Below are positions 1 to 6,059 of a stretch of DNA of 11,238 bases, in pieces. The DNA is from Rickettsiales bacterium (GTDB lineage Bacteria > Pseudomonadota > Alphaproteobacteria > Rickettsiales > Rickettsiaceae), in contig CANGHM010000004.1 in NCBI GenBank assembly GCA_947453775.1, forward strand, positions 1 to 11,238, read 5' to 3'. A program made the position numbers and the translations under genes. Within the stretch, counting starts at the first letter, position 1. Each line of letters opens with the position of its first letter. The notes beneath the pieces are model-generated. The model searched no databases. It was given only the letters and a program-made list of their open reading frames with translations, and was not told the origin of the DNA.

Positions 1-345
1 GATAGTCAATTAGAGCTACAAAAAAATGAAGCTCAATTACTTGAATTACGCAGTAAAAGCCCAGCTGATTACGCCAAGCAAAAAGTGATCTTTGATCAAA
101 AAGTTTTGCAAGCTCAACAACACTTACAAGAACAGCGACGCAAGCTTACCAAAACTTATTCAGATGGTTTTGCTCAAGTGACAAATCATACCATCGAGAT
201 AGTCAAAAATATTTGCAAAGAGCAAGATTGTAGTATTGTGCTACCAAGCTCGCAAATACTATATGCCCACGATTCTCTGAATATAACATCTGCCGTGATG
301 GAAAAACTAAATAAGAAAATACAATCGATTAATATCAAGTTCTAA
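1..345 (+). CDS. skp: OmpH/Skp-family periplasmic chaperone, 3' end only
   Basis: This frame is open from the first base of the window and ends in TAA at 343-345, so the gene starts upstream and only its last 114 residues are visible. The visible part begins with a long charged, Gln/Lys/Glu-rich stretch (about residues 1-60) with the look of the Skp coiled-coil tentacles. It ends with the C-terminal strand and helix typical of OmpH/Skp: VLPSSQILYAHDSLNIT, then VMEKLNKKI. In the family this trimeric periplasmic chaperone holds unfolded outer-membrane proteins on their way to the BAM complex. An internal GTG at 85 could be mistaken for the start, but the family-like sequence continues upstream of it. 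The next gene, a PpiD-like folding factor, begins one base after the stop, so the two are probably co-transcribed as an envelope-biogenesis unit. The signal peptide lies outside the window. Confidence 0.85.
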   Translation, partial: DSQLELQKNEAQLLELRSKSPADYAKQKVIFDQKVLQAQQHLQEQRRKLTKTYSDGFAQVTNHTIEIVKNICKEQDCSIVLPSSQILYAHDSLNITSAVMEKLNKKIQSINIKF

Positions 346-346
346 T

Positions 347-1831
347 ATGCTAAATTCCATGCGTAGCGCGACAAATAACATATTGGTAAAAATCATAATC
401 TCCTTGGTGGCAATAGCATTTTTAAGCATGGGGATTAATCGCCTTGCCTTTGACAAAAAAAATAATATTGTAACTTTTAAATCTTGCCCCCCTATTACTC
501 AAACAGATCTACTCGAAAGAATAAATCAGGAGAAACGATTCATCAATCAATCAGAAGATAAGCCATATAATCACGCCGATATGGTACAAAGTACTTTGCA
601 AGATATGATTGAGCAAAAACTTAGAAGTTATTTTGCCGACCAAATCAAGCTTTCTATAGGACCCAACTTAATATCTAATACTTTGCGCAATATTCATAGT
701 TTGCAAAACGAAGAGGGTGCTTTCGATAGAGCTAAATTTGATACCCTACTATTGCAACTGGGCTTATCAGAGACTAAATATTTTGAGCTAATTAAAGGCT
801 TGTTAGCTAATAATTTGATTTATTCAGTTTTTAATGGCAGTAACTATCACAATCAAGGATTAATAGATACAATGGCAGCTTTTTTTGCAGAAGAGCGCAT
901 ATTAAATGTTATATCAATAGACTTAAGTAAAAATCTAGCTCAAGAATGCTCTGAAGAGGAGTTAATAGGATTTTTTAAAGAAAATTGTGAAACATTTCGC
1001 GTTCCAGAAAAAAGAGATGTGCAGTATTTAATTTTTGATGATAAATTCTTTCAAAAACAAAAGCCAACAAATGGCAACTCAGGTGATCGAAAAATTGCAT
1101 CAATAGTCTTTGAGCATGAGAAAATATTACAAGAGAAAGTAGCTGCTGGAGATAATATGCAAGATTTAGCCAAGCAATTTAATCTTAGCACCACCCAGCT
1201 AAAAAACTTAGATTTAGCACAAGCGATGGACATGGAGCATCTAAAAAACGTGGCAATGGAAATTTATGAATCTAGTGAAAATATACCTTCATACCCTTTT
1301 TTAATAGAAAATAGTAAAATTTTATTATTTCAAGTCGATAAAATTCATGCAAGCTATATACCTGAATTATCAAAAATATATCCAGCAGTCAAGCAAGCAT
1401 TTTTAAAAGAAAAATCAGCGCTGAAAGCGTACGATACTTTGAGCACTTTGAAAAATAATATTACAGCTGCAGAACTAGCGCAATTTATCACAACTAATAA
1501 ATGTAAATCACAGACAAATGTGGTAATAAGCAAACCTACTAATAACGATTTAGACAAATCTAATTCCAAAAATAAACTGCCCAAAGATTTCATAGAGATG
1601 ATTTTTCAAGCACCAGATCAACAGTTCACTAAGCCATATGTGAATAAAGATCATGTCTATATCGCTTTTATACAAAAAGTATTAGTAAATCGTGCAAAGC
1701 AGCGATCAATAGACCGCCCGCAAATTATGCGCAAAATCACAGAAGGATATTTCCAAGAATTATCCGATACTCTGAATAAAGCCAATAATGTCAATATTAA
1801 CAACGATGACCCTATGTTGCAGGAAAGATGA
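347..1831 (+). CDS. PpiD-like SurA_N-domain membrane-anchored foldase
   Basis: The protein has 494 residues. The N-terminus MLNSMRSATNNILVK followed by a hydrophobic segment (about 14-31) matches the PpiD pattern of a short cytoplasmic tail and one transmembrane anchor, with the rest in the periplasm. Residues about 50-165 look like the SurA N-terminal-type chaperone domain, including AFDRAKFDTLLLQLGLSE at 125-142. A family-typical linker follows (ELIGFFKENCETFRVPEKRDV, about 205-224), then a region where the parvulin-type PPIase domain would sit (about 240-345) and a C-terminal helical part. I cannot find the GG-x-LG type signature of an active parvulin, so the isomerase domain may be degenerate and the protein mainly a chaperone. 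E. coli PpiD is longer (about 620 residues). The ATG at 347 lies one base after the skp stop and has no good ribosome site; a second in-frame ATG is at 359. The stop overlaps the next start. Confidence 0.72.
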   Translation: MLNSMRSATNNILVKIIISLVAIAFLSMGINRLAFDKKNNIVTFKSCPPITQTDLLERINQEKRFINQSEDKPYNHADMVQSTLQDMIEQKLRSYFADQIKLSIGPNLISNTLRNIHSLQNEEGAFDRAKFDTLLLQLGLSETKYFELIKGLLANNLIYSVFNGSNYHNQGLIDTMAAFFAEERILNVISIDLSKNLAQECSEEELIGFFKENCETFRVPEKRDVQYLIFDDKFFQKQKPTNGNSGDRKIASIVFEHEKILQEKVAAGDNMQDLAKQFNLSTTQLKNLDLAQAMDMEHLKNVAMEIYESSENIPSYPFLIENSKILLFQVDKIHASYIPELSKIYPAVKQAFLKEKSALKAYDTLSTLKNNITAAELAQFITTNKCKSQTNVVISKPTNNDLDKSNSKNKLPKDFIEMIFQAPDQQFTKPYVNKDHVYIAFIQKVLVNRAKQRSIDRPQIMRKITEGYFQELSDTLNKANNVNINNDDPMLQER

Positions 1832-2421
1832 TCGATCTAGAGCAAATATGGCATCAAATTGCCTTAGAGATGCAATTGGCACTACATTCTGGCAAACACG
1901 AATTTCATCATTTCTATTTCGTTACTGCCTCAGATAACATCCCTTCTGCCAGAACTGTAATTATGCGAGATTTTAATTCTTGCCAGCGTAGCATTATGTT
2001 TCATAGTGATATTCGCAGCAATAAATGCCTTCATCTGGCTACAAATCATAATGTGATGGCACTATTTTACTCCATGCAATTAAAAATGCAAATTCGCTTC
2101 AGCGGCACTGCAAAAGTACACTCTAACGACGATCTGGCAAGACAGAGATGGGAACAAAGCCCTACTTTATGCAAAAGAACTTATCTAAAAAACCACGCTC
2201 CTGGTAAGATTATTTCTAACTTGGATCAAGTAGCACCAGAAAACTTTCATACGCAAACTTTAACTCAGCAAGATGAGAAATTGGCATTTGATAATTTTTC
2301 AGTAATAAAAATAATATTTTCTAGTATGGAGGTACTAGAGCTAAACTTTCGTGGCAATCAGGCAGCAAAGATAAATTGGCAGCCAGATAACAGCATGCTA
2401 TCAGAACATATTGCTCCATAA
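1828..2421 (+). CDS. Pyridoxamine 5'-phosphate oxidase-fold flavoprotein (Alr4036 type)
   Basis: The protein has 197 residues and a predicted FMN-binding split-barrel fold. Landmarks are PSARTVIMRDF (39-49), FHSDIRSNK (58-66), ALFYSMQLKMQIRFSGTAKV (78-97) and WEQSPTLCKRTY (108-119). This order (RTV.LR, then F.TD.RS.K, then a strand pair reading LQIR..G.A, then W....SR..Y) fits the Alr4036-like branch of the pyridoxamine-phosphate-oxidase superfamily better than canonical PdxH. I therefore call a probable cytosolic flavoprotein without assigning a substrate; a role in vitamin B6 salvage is possible but unproven. The start ATG overlaps the TGA of the upstream gene (ATGA), and a purine run AGGAAAG sits directly in front of it. 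This suggests translational coupling to the PpiD-like gene. It is the last gene of the + strand run and faces iscX tail to tail across about 22 bases. Confidence 0.75.
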   Translation: MIDLEQIWHQIALEMQLALHSGKHEFHHFYFVTASDNIPSARTVIMRDFNSCQRSIMFHSDIRSNKCLHLATNHNVMALFYSMQLKMQIRFSGTAKVHSNDDLARQRWEQSPTLCKRTYLKNHAPGKIISNLDQVAPENFHTQTLTQQDEKLAFDNFSVIKIIFSSMEVLELNFRGNQAAKINWQPDNSMLSEHIAP

Positions 2422-2443
2422 AATATTTTCTTGCCTAAATCTT

Positions 2444-2635
2444 TTAATTAATCTCTTGCAGTTTTTGACGAATGCGCTTTAGCTTTTGCTCATCGTACAA
2501 ATACGGATTATCCTCAAACTCATCAAGTTGAATAATCATATCATGCAAATCATCTAAATGTACAGAAGTAATATCCTCATCTTGATGATGCGTTTGCAAG
2601 CTTTTAATAATTTGATCTATATTATTCCATTTCAT
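2444..2635 (-). CDS. iscX: IscX-like Fe-S cluster assembly protein (YfhJ family)
   Basis: The protein has 63 residues and aligns from memory to E. coli IscX (66 residues) almost without gaps. It opens with MKWNNIDQI, matching the KW-T-D start of IscX. It then has the TSVHLDDLHDMI segment, where IscX has VRFTDMHQWI, and LDEFEDNP, where IscX has LEDFDDDP; the end is a DEQKLKRI helix. The acidic patch used by IscX to contact the IscS cysteine desulfurase and to bind iron is kept; the Trp after DLH is Met here. The frame stays open upstream to 2686, but family alignment favours the ATG at 2633-2635, which has a purine stretch (GAAAAGAAAA) before it. No isc genes are adjacent, so it is an orphan. 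It follows folK by 111 bases and may have its own promoter. Small size makes it easy to miss in automated annotation. Confidence 0.78.
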   Translation of the reverse strand: MKWNNIDQIIKSLQTHHQDEDITSVHLDDLHDMIIQLDEFEDNPYLYDEQKLKRIRQKLQEIN

Positions 2636-2677
2636 AATTTTCTTTTCAGATAGGTTAATCATGATGCAAAACAACAC

Positions 2678-2708
2678 CATATACAACTTATTCTAATTCA
2701 ATTGTCAA
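2678..2708 (-). promoter_or_regulatory. Possible sigma70-like promoter for iscX
   Basis: On the minus strand a perfect TTGACA (complement of 2703-2708) is followed after 19 bases by TATATG (complement of 2678-2683), about 43 bases before the chosen iscX start. The -35 match is exact, but the -10 match is only four of six and the spacer is long. A 17-base spacer would instead put a poorer TGTATA in place. The region is AT-rich, so chance matches are likely. It would let iscX be transcribed apart from the tol-dut-folK run. Confidence 0.35.
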
Positions 2709-2746
2709 TGAAAAACAATAATATTTTTACTTAACTATAAAATAAA

Positions 2747-3256
2747 TTACATGCGAAACTTTTTAGTAACAGATCTTAACTTCGTGTATTTTTTTAATTT
2801 TACGAAACTTTTTGTAATAATTGGATGTGCCAAAGATGGAGCCAAGTCGCACAGTGGCTCAAGTACAAAATCACGCTTTAGCATTTCAATGTGAGGAATT
2901 GTGAGCTTTGATGTGCGAAAAATTAAATTGTTAAAGAGCAAAATATCTAGGTCAATAGGTCTGGACGACCATTTATGCACCGAAGGCATTCTACCTATCT
3001 GAGATTCTATAAACTTTAGTCCTCGAAGTAATTCCAAAGGTGAGTGACTACAGTAACCTACCATGACAGAATTTACGAAATACTTTGCATCAATATCTTG
3101 ATTTACTGAGCTATCTTGTAAAGGAATAGAGAGATAAAATGGCGCAACATCAATATTTTTAATATCCAATATTGAGCGCATTAAGCTTATAGAATTGTTG
3201 ATATTTTGAATTTTATTGCCTAAATTCGCCCCCAGTGCTATAAAAACTTGATTCAT
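2747..3256 (-). CDS. folK: 6-hydroxymethyl-7,8-dihydropterin pyrophosphokinase
   Basis: The protein has 169 residues. It transfers pyrophosphate from ATP to 6-hydroxymethyl-dihydropterin, in the cytosol, just before dihydropteroate synthase in folate synthesis. The N-terminal FIALGANLGNK (5-15) is the HPPK opening motif. The signature SSRPIDLDILLF (97-108) carries the two Mg-binding aspartates, D102 and D104. PHIEMLKRDFVLEPLCDLAP (121-140) is the family's PH..M..R.FVL.PL...P block. The ATG has a good ribosome site (AGGTG, four bases before the start). It begins 25 bases after the SPFH gene stop, so it is probably in the same transcript. folB and folP are not nearby. The last roughly 20 residues form a Lys-rich tail beyond the conserved core. 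The identification is firm. Confidence 0.92.
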   Translation of the reverse strand: MNQVFIALGANLGNKIQNINNSISLMRSILDIKNIDVAPFYLSIPLQDSSVNQDIDAKYFVNSVMVGYCSHSPLELLRGLKFIESQIGRMPSVHKWSSRPIDLDILLFNNLIFRTSKLTIPHIEMLKRDFVLEPLCDLAPSLAHPIITKSFVKLKKYTKLRSVTKKFRM

Positions 3257-3281
3257 AGGGCACCTAAAGTCTTAGATAAAT

Positions 3282-4175
3282 TTATGATTTACCCGAATTG
3301 TAAAACATCACTTCTTGCATTTGTTTAGCTAGTTCACTAATATTGCTTGGCGCGTGAGATAAAAACACGGTATTACTTTTTGCATCCGAGCCAACTTCCC
3401 TTAGCATATCGAAGTATTGAATCAACATAATCATTTGCATGATACTTTCGCTGTTAATCTCAGGAGAGCGTCTTTGCAACTCTTCAACAGATTGGCTTAA
3501 TCCTTCCATAATAGCTTTTCTTTGGCCAGCTATACCTATACCGTGTAAGATGTTTGCCTGGCTTTCAGCTTCAGCTTGTTTGATGCGCAAAACTTTTTCT
3601 GCCTCAGCTCGCTCAGTAGCAGCCACTCTCATGCGCTGGGCTGTATTAATTTCGTTCATAGCATTTTTCACGTTTTCATCAGGCTGAATATCAGTAACCA
3701 AAGTGTTGATAATTTCGTATCCAAAATTGATCATCGTTTCACAAAGTTCATTTTTTACATCTATAGCAATTTCATCTTTTTTAGCAAACACTTCATCTAG
3801 CAACACATTTGGCACTTTTGCTCTTATCACATCAAACACAAAAGCTTGAATTTGCATAGCAGGATTATCTAGTTTATAAAATGCAGCAAAACATTTAGCT
3901 GTAATCACCTGAAACTGCACCGAAACTAATATTTTCACAAACACATTATCACGCGTTTTAGTCTCAACATGCACATCCAGCTGCTTGACTTTTAAATTCA
4001 ATACACCCGCTACTCTATCTACCATCGGAAAGATAAAATTTAAGCCTGGAGTGGCTAATTTATGGAACTTACCAAATCTTTCGATAATCGCCACGCGTTG
4101 CTCAGAAACCACAAGGGTGCTCCAAAAAATGATAAGTATTTTGCAAAAAACTAATAAAATCAGACCATTCAACAT
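3282..4175 (-). CDS. SPFH/Band-7 membrane protein, HIR (stomatin-like) type
   Basis: The protein has 297 residues. A short N-terminal hydrophobic segment (about 3-22) anchors it to the membrane. The SPFH/Band-7 domain follows (about 22-180), with VAIIERFGKF (28-37), QLDVHVETKTRDNVFV (65-80), FYKLDNP (99-105), QAFVFDVIRAKVP (110-122) and TDIQPDENVKNAMNEIN (161-177). A coiled-coil, Ala/Glu-rich stretch (about 183-210) comes next, then a C-terminal block with QYFDMLREVGSDAKSNTVF (253-271). Both the SPFH core and this last block resemble plant hypersensitive-induced-reaction (HIR) proteins more than HflK, HflC or QmcA. Such proteins form membrane scaffolds; the role here is unknown. No NfeD-type protease partner is adjacent. 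A good ribosome site (GGTGA, four bases before ATG) supports the start. It lies 23 bases after dut and 25 before folK, inside the tol run. Confidence 0.85.
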   Translation of the reverse strand: MLNGLILLVFCKILIIFWSTLVVSEQRVAIIERFGKFHKLATPGLNFIFPMVDRVAGVLNLKVKQLDVHVETKTRDNVFVKILVSVQFQVITAKCFAAFYKLDNPAMQIQAFVFDVIRAKVPNVLLDEVFAKKDEIAIDVKNELCETMINFGYEIINTLVTDIQPDENVKNAMNEINTAQRMRVAATERAEAEKVLRIKQAEAESQANILHGIGIAGQRKAIMEGLSQSVEELQRRSPEINSESIMQMIMLIQYFDMLREVGSDAKSNTVFLSHAPSNISELAKQMQEVMFYNSGKS

Positions 4176-4198
4176 AAAATCACCATCAAATTAAAGAG

Positions 4199-4648
4199 CT
4201 ATACGCCGGTAGAGCCAAATCCTTTTTCACTTCTTTGGCTATCGCCCAGCTGACCTTGCTCTTGCCAAGAGATTTGTGAAAACTGCGCAATAACAAGTTG
4301 CGCAATACGCATGCCCCGAGTAATCTGAAACAGATCATTACTCAGATTAATCAAAATTACACCAATTTCCCCACGATAATCAGCATCAATTGTACCCGGA
4401 CTGTTTAGTACAGTAATACCATTTTTAATTGCAAGGCCCGATCTAGGTCGAACTTGAGCCTCAAAACCTTCGGGAAGCTCTATGCAGATGCCTGTTGGCA
4501 CTAATATTCTTTGCATTGGCGCAAGATCAATGACTGCCTGACTAGCGCACATTAAGTCCATGCCCGCACTTTGAGCAGTAGCATAGCTTGGCAGATCTAG
4601 ACCTTCACTCGAAGGCAAGCGTTTAATTTTAACAAATGTGTTTTGCAT
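4199..4648 (-). CDS. dut: Deoxyuridine 5'-triphosphate nucleotidohydrolase (dUTPase)
   Basis: The protein has 149 residues, the usual length for the trimeric dUTPase. The enzyme hydrolyses dUTP to dUMP and pyrophosphate, keeping uracil out of DNA and supplying dUMP for thymidylate synthesis. All five family motifs are present in order: [10 protein letters not shown] (25-34), RPRSGLA (68-74), [13 protein letters not shown] (85-97) with the catalytic-site Asp88 and substrate-stacking Tyr91, [10 protein letters not shown] (111-120), and the C-terminal P-loop-like arm [10 protein letters not shown] (139-148). The arm differs slightly from the common RGEGGFGSTG form, but the GFGSTG core is intact. 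The start has a good ribosome site (TTAGGTAA, about seven bases before ATG). It begins 14 bases after the tolA stop, where tolB would stand in the classic order, and is followed by the SPFH gene. Confidence 0.95.
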   Translation of the reverse strand: MQNTFVKIKRLPSSEGLDLPSYATAQSAGMDLMCASQAVIDLAPMQRILVPTGICIELPEGFEAQVRPRSGLAIKNGITVLNSPGTIDADYRGEIGVILINLSNDLFQITRGMRIAQLVIAQFSQISWQEQGQLGDSQRSEKGFGSTGV

Positions 4649-4662
4649 AGCAATTACCTAAT

Positions 4663-5610
4663 TTATTTATAACTAAAGATTAAAACATTACTACTCCAAC
4701 TAGAGTAATACTCAAGTGAAAGCATATCAAAAGGTTCGGATAATTTAATCGCACGAATAATACTTTCTTTGATTATTTCTTGTAGATATGGTGGTATATC
4801 CTCATTAAAAAATTCAAAACCTGAAATATTAACCACGCTTTGATTCATATCCAGCTCCATTTTAACCTTAATTTTTATTTTGTCGTAATCACGCATAATT
4901 GGTGGCTTACTCCAATTATTTTCGATTCTTTTTTGCATTAAAACTTTGGCCGTAATCGACTCAGGAGCCTGATCATCATATTGATCACTTGAGGTATTTA
5001 GATTGTCTTGCGATTTTGCGCCAGATTTGATTTTAGATTTATCTTTATCTCCGCTAGATGCTTTTTCTTGATTTTGATCCTGGGATTTTTTAAGCAAATC
5101 TTTTTCAAGGCTTTTTAAATCAAAAGTATCTTCTTTGGGCTTGATCGGTTTAGGCTTTTGAGGTTTTTCTTTTGGCTTTACAGGCTCCTTAATTTCTTTA
5201 GGCGCAGTTTTGGGCTCTATTTTTTCAGGCAATGGTGTTTGCTCTACCAAATCCTGTGAAAGCTTCTGTGGAGCTTCATCTAATAGCTGGTCTACTGGCT
5301 CAGCTGTATCTAGTTTTTTGGTCTCTTCTATTTTGCTCTGATGCATTTTTTCTTCGGTTTGAGGAGCTTCATCTGGAGCACTACTATTTTCCACCATTTT
5401 AGCCTCTTCTAGCACAGCTTTTTCATCATTTGGTTGAGCTCTGGTAAGTAAATTATTTACCTCACTCATGGGAACAACGTGCATAAACACTACGCTTTCT
5501 TGGGGCAAAGGTTTGATAAATTTAATAGATTTACTGGCAAAAAGTACCACTGCTAAAACCACATGGATCGTAAGAGACAGTAAAAGAAAAAAATTAAAAC
5601 GCGCTTGCAT
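4663..5610 (-). CDS. tolA: TolA-like energy-transducing envelope protein
   Basis: The protein has 315 residues. It is inferred to span the periplasm, linking the TolQR proton-driven motor in the inner membrane to outer-membrane partners during envelope constriction. A single N-terminal membrane segment (about 6-25) contains S12 and H16 in the Ser-x-x-x-His spacing that TolA and TonB use to couple to TolQR or ExbBD. The middle (about 60-215) is low-complexity and charged, with a Pro/Lys-rich stretch at about 130-160. The C-terminal domain (about 218-315) has the TolA/TonB-like pattern: KRIENNWSKPP (227-237), a strand region KIKIKVKMELDMNQSV, then IIRAIKLSEP (284-293) and a final strand. TonB is the alternative, but the position directly after tolQ and tolR favours TolA. 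The ribosome site is weak. It lies 17 bases after tolR and 14 before dut. Confidence 0.85.
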   Translation of the reverse strand: MQARFNFFLLLSLTIHVVLAVVLFASKSIKFIKPLPQESVVFMHVVPMSEVNNLLTRAQPNDEKAVLEEAKMVENSSAPDEAPQTEEKMHQSKIEETKKLDTAEPVDQLLDEAPQKLSQDLVEQTPLPEKIEPKTAPKEIKEPVKPKEKPQKPKPIKPKEDTFDLKSLEKDLLKKSQDQNQEKASSGDKDKSKIKSGAKSQDNLNTSSDQYDDQAPESITAKVLMQKRIENNWSKPPIMRDYDKIKIKVKMELDMNQSVVNISGFEFFNEDIPPYLQEIIKESIIRAIKLSEPFDMLSLEYYSSWSSNVLIFSYK

Positions 5611-5627
5611 TAACTATTTTTTTATCA

Positions 5628-6050
5628 CTATTGTTTATTTTGACTAACCAAACCAACCTGACTAAAACCAGCATTACTAATTTGAGTCATAATCGACATA
5701 ATATCACCATAAGATAAAGATGTATCGGCCCGTATAAAAATCTTGGTATCATATTTTTCGCCAGTAATAGCTCGCAATTTGCTGGTTAGATCTTTACGAG
5801 CTATTTTGCTCTGCATTATATATACGCTACCTTCTTTATTAATCGATATTACCAAAGGCTCGTCGCTACCACTAAGTGCTTTACTGTTAGCAGTAGGTAA
5901 ATTTACATCTACGCCAGTAATAAGCATCGGCGCAGTAACCATAAATACTACCAACAGCACTAGCATTATGTCTATTAAAGGCATAACATTAATTTCGTTG
6001 ATAATTTTTCTGCGCGATCTTTTGTTTACTGCATTTACTTGTATTGCCAT
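5628..6050 (-). CDS. tolR: TolR, ExbD/TolR-family proton channel subunit
   Basis: The protein has 140 residues. With TolQ it forms the inner-membrane proton channel that energises TolA. A basic N-terminus (KRSRRK, 10-15) is followed by EINVMPLIDIMLVLLVVFMV (19-38), one membrane segment carrying the essential proton-carrying aspartate, here D27 (D23 in E. coli TolR). VDVNLPTANSKAL (48-60) and DEPLVISINKEGSVYI form the linker and the start of the periplasmic domain. KIFIRADTSLSYGDIMSIMT (102-121) and NAGFSQVGLVSQ close it, as in the family. All key features look intact. The ATG is preceded by an AT-only stretch with no clear ribosome site, so translation may depend on coupling with tolQ, whose stop is nine bases upstream. 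Confidence 0.95.
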   Translation of the reverse strand: MAIQVNAVNKRSRRKIINEINVMPLIDIMLVLLVVFMVTAPMLITGVDVNLPTANSKALSGSDEPLVISINKEGSVYIMQSKIARKDLTSKLRAITGEKYDTKIFIRADTSLSYGDIMSIMTQISNAGFSQVGLVSQNKQ

Positions 6051-6059
6051 ATTTTAAAT

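Noticed and set aside
1828..2421. Canonical pyridoxine/pyridoxamine 5'-phosphate oxidase (pdxH)
   Set aside because: The motif order and spacing fit the Alr4036-like branch of the fold better, and I do not see the typical PdxH C-terminal dimerisation segment, so a pdxH label would overstate the function.
2420..2429. AAAATATTTT palindrome between the convergent flavoprotein gene and iscX as a terminator
   Set aside because: It is a perfect AT-only palindrome with no loop or GC stem, so it would not make a stable intrinsic terminator hairpin. The 7855-7863 convergent gap likewise shows no GC-rich stem plus T-run.
2636..2686. Longer 80-residue form of IscX starting at 2686
   Set aside because: The extra 17 residues have no counterpart in IscX, and alignment to the family begins exactly at the internal ATG at 2633-2635.
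3282..4175. HflK or HflC modulators of FtsH
   Set aside because: The gene is single rather than an hflK-hflC pair, and its C-terminal block matches the HIR/stomatin type.
4663..5610. Naming the TolA-like gene tonB
   Set aside because: The Pro/Lys spacer is TonB-like, but the gene follows tolQ and tolR directly, so TolA is the better reading.
5743..6057. 104-codon open frame on the + strand antisense to tolR
   Set aside because: It lies opposite a gene with clear TolR motifs, and its hydrophobic translation is the mirror of the TolR membrane segment. No family resemblance or ribosome site is evident. Other antisense frames inside the PpiD-like, SPFH, GT25 and birA genes were dropped for the same reason.
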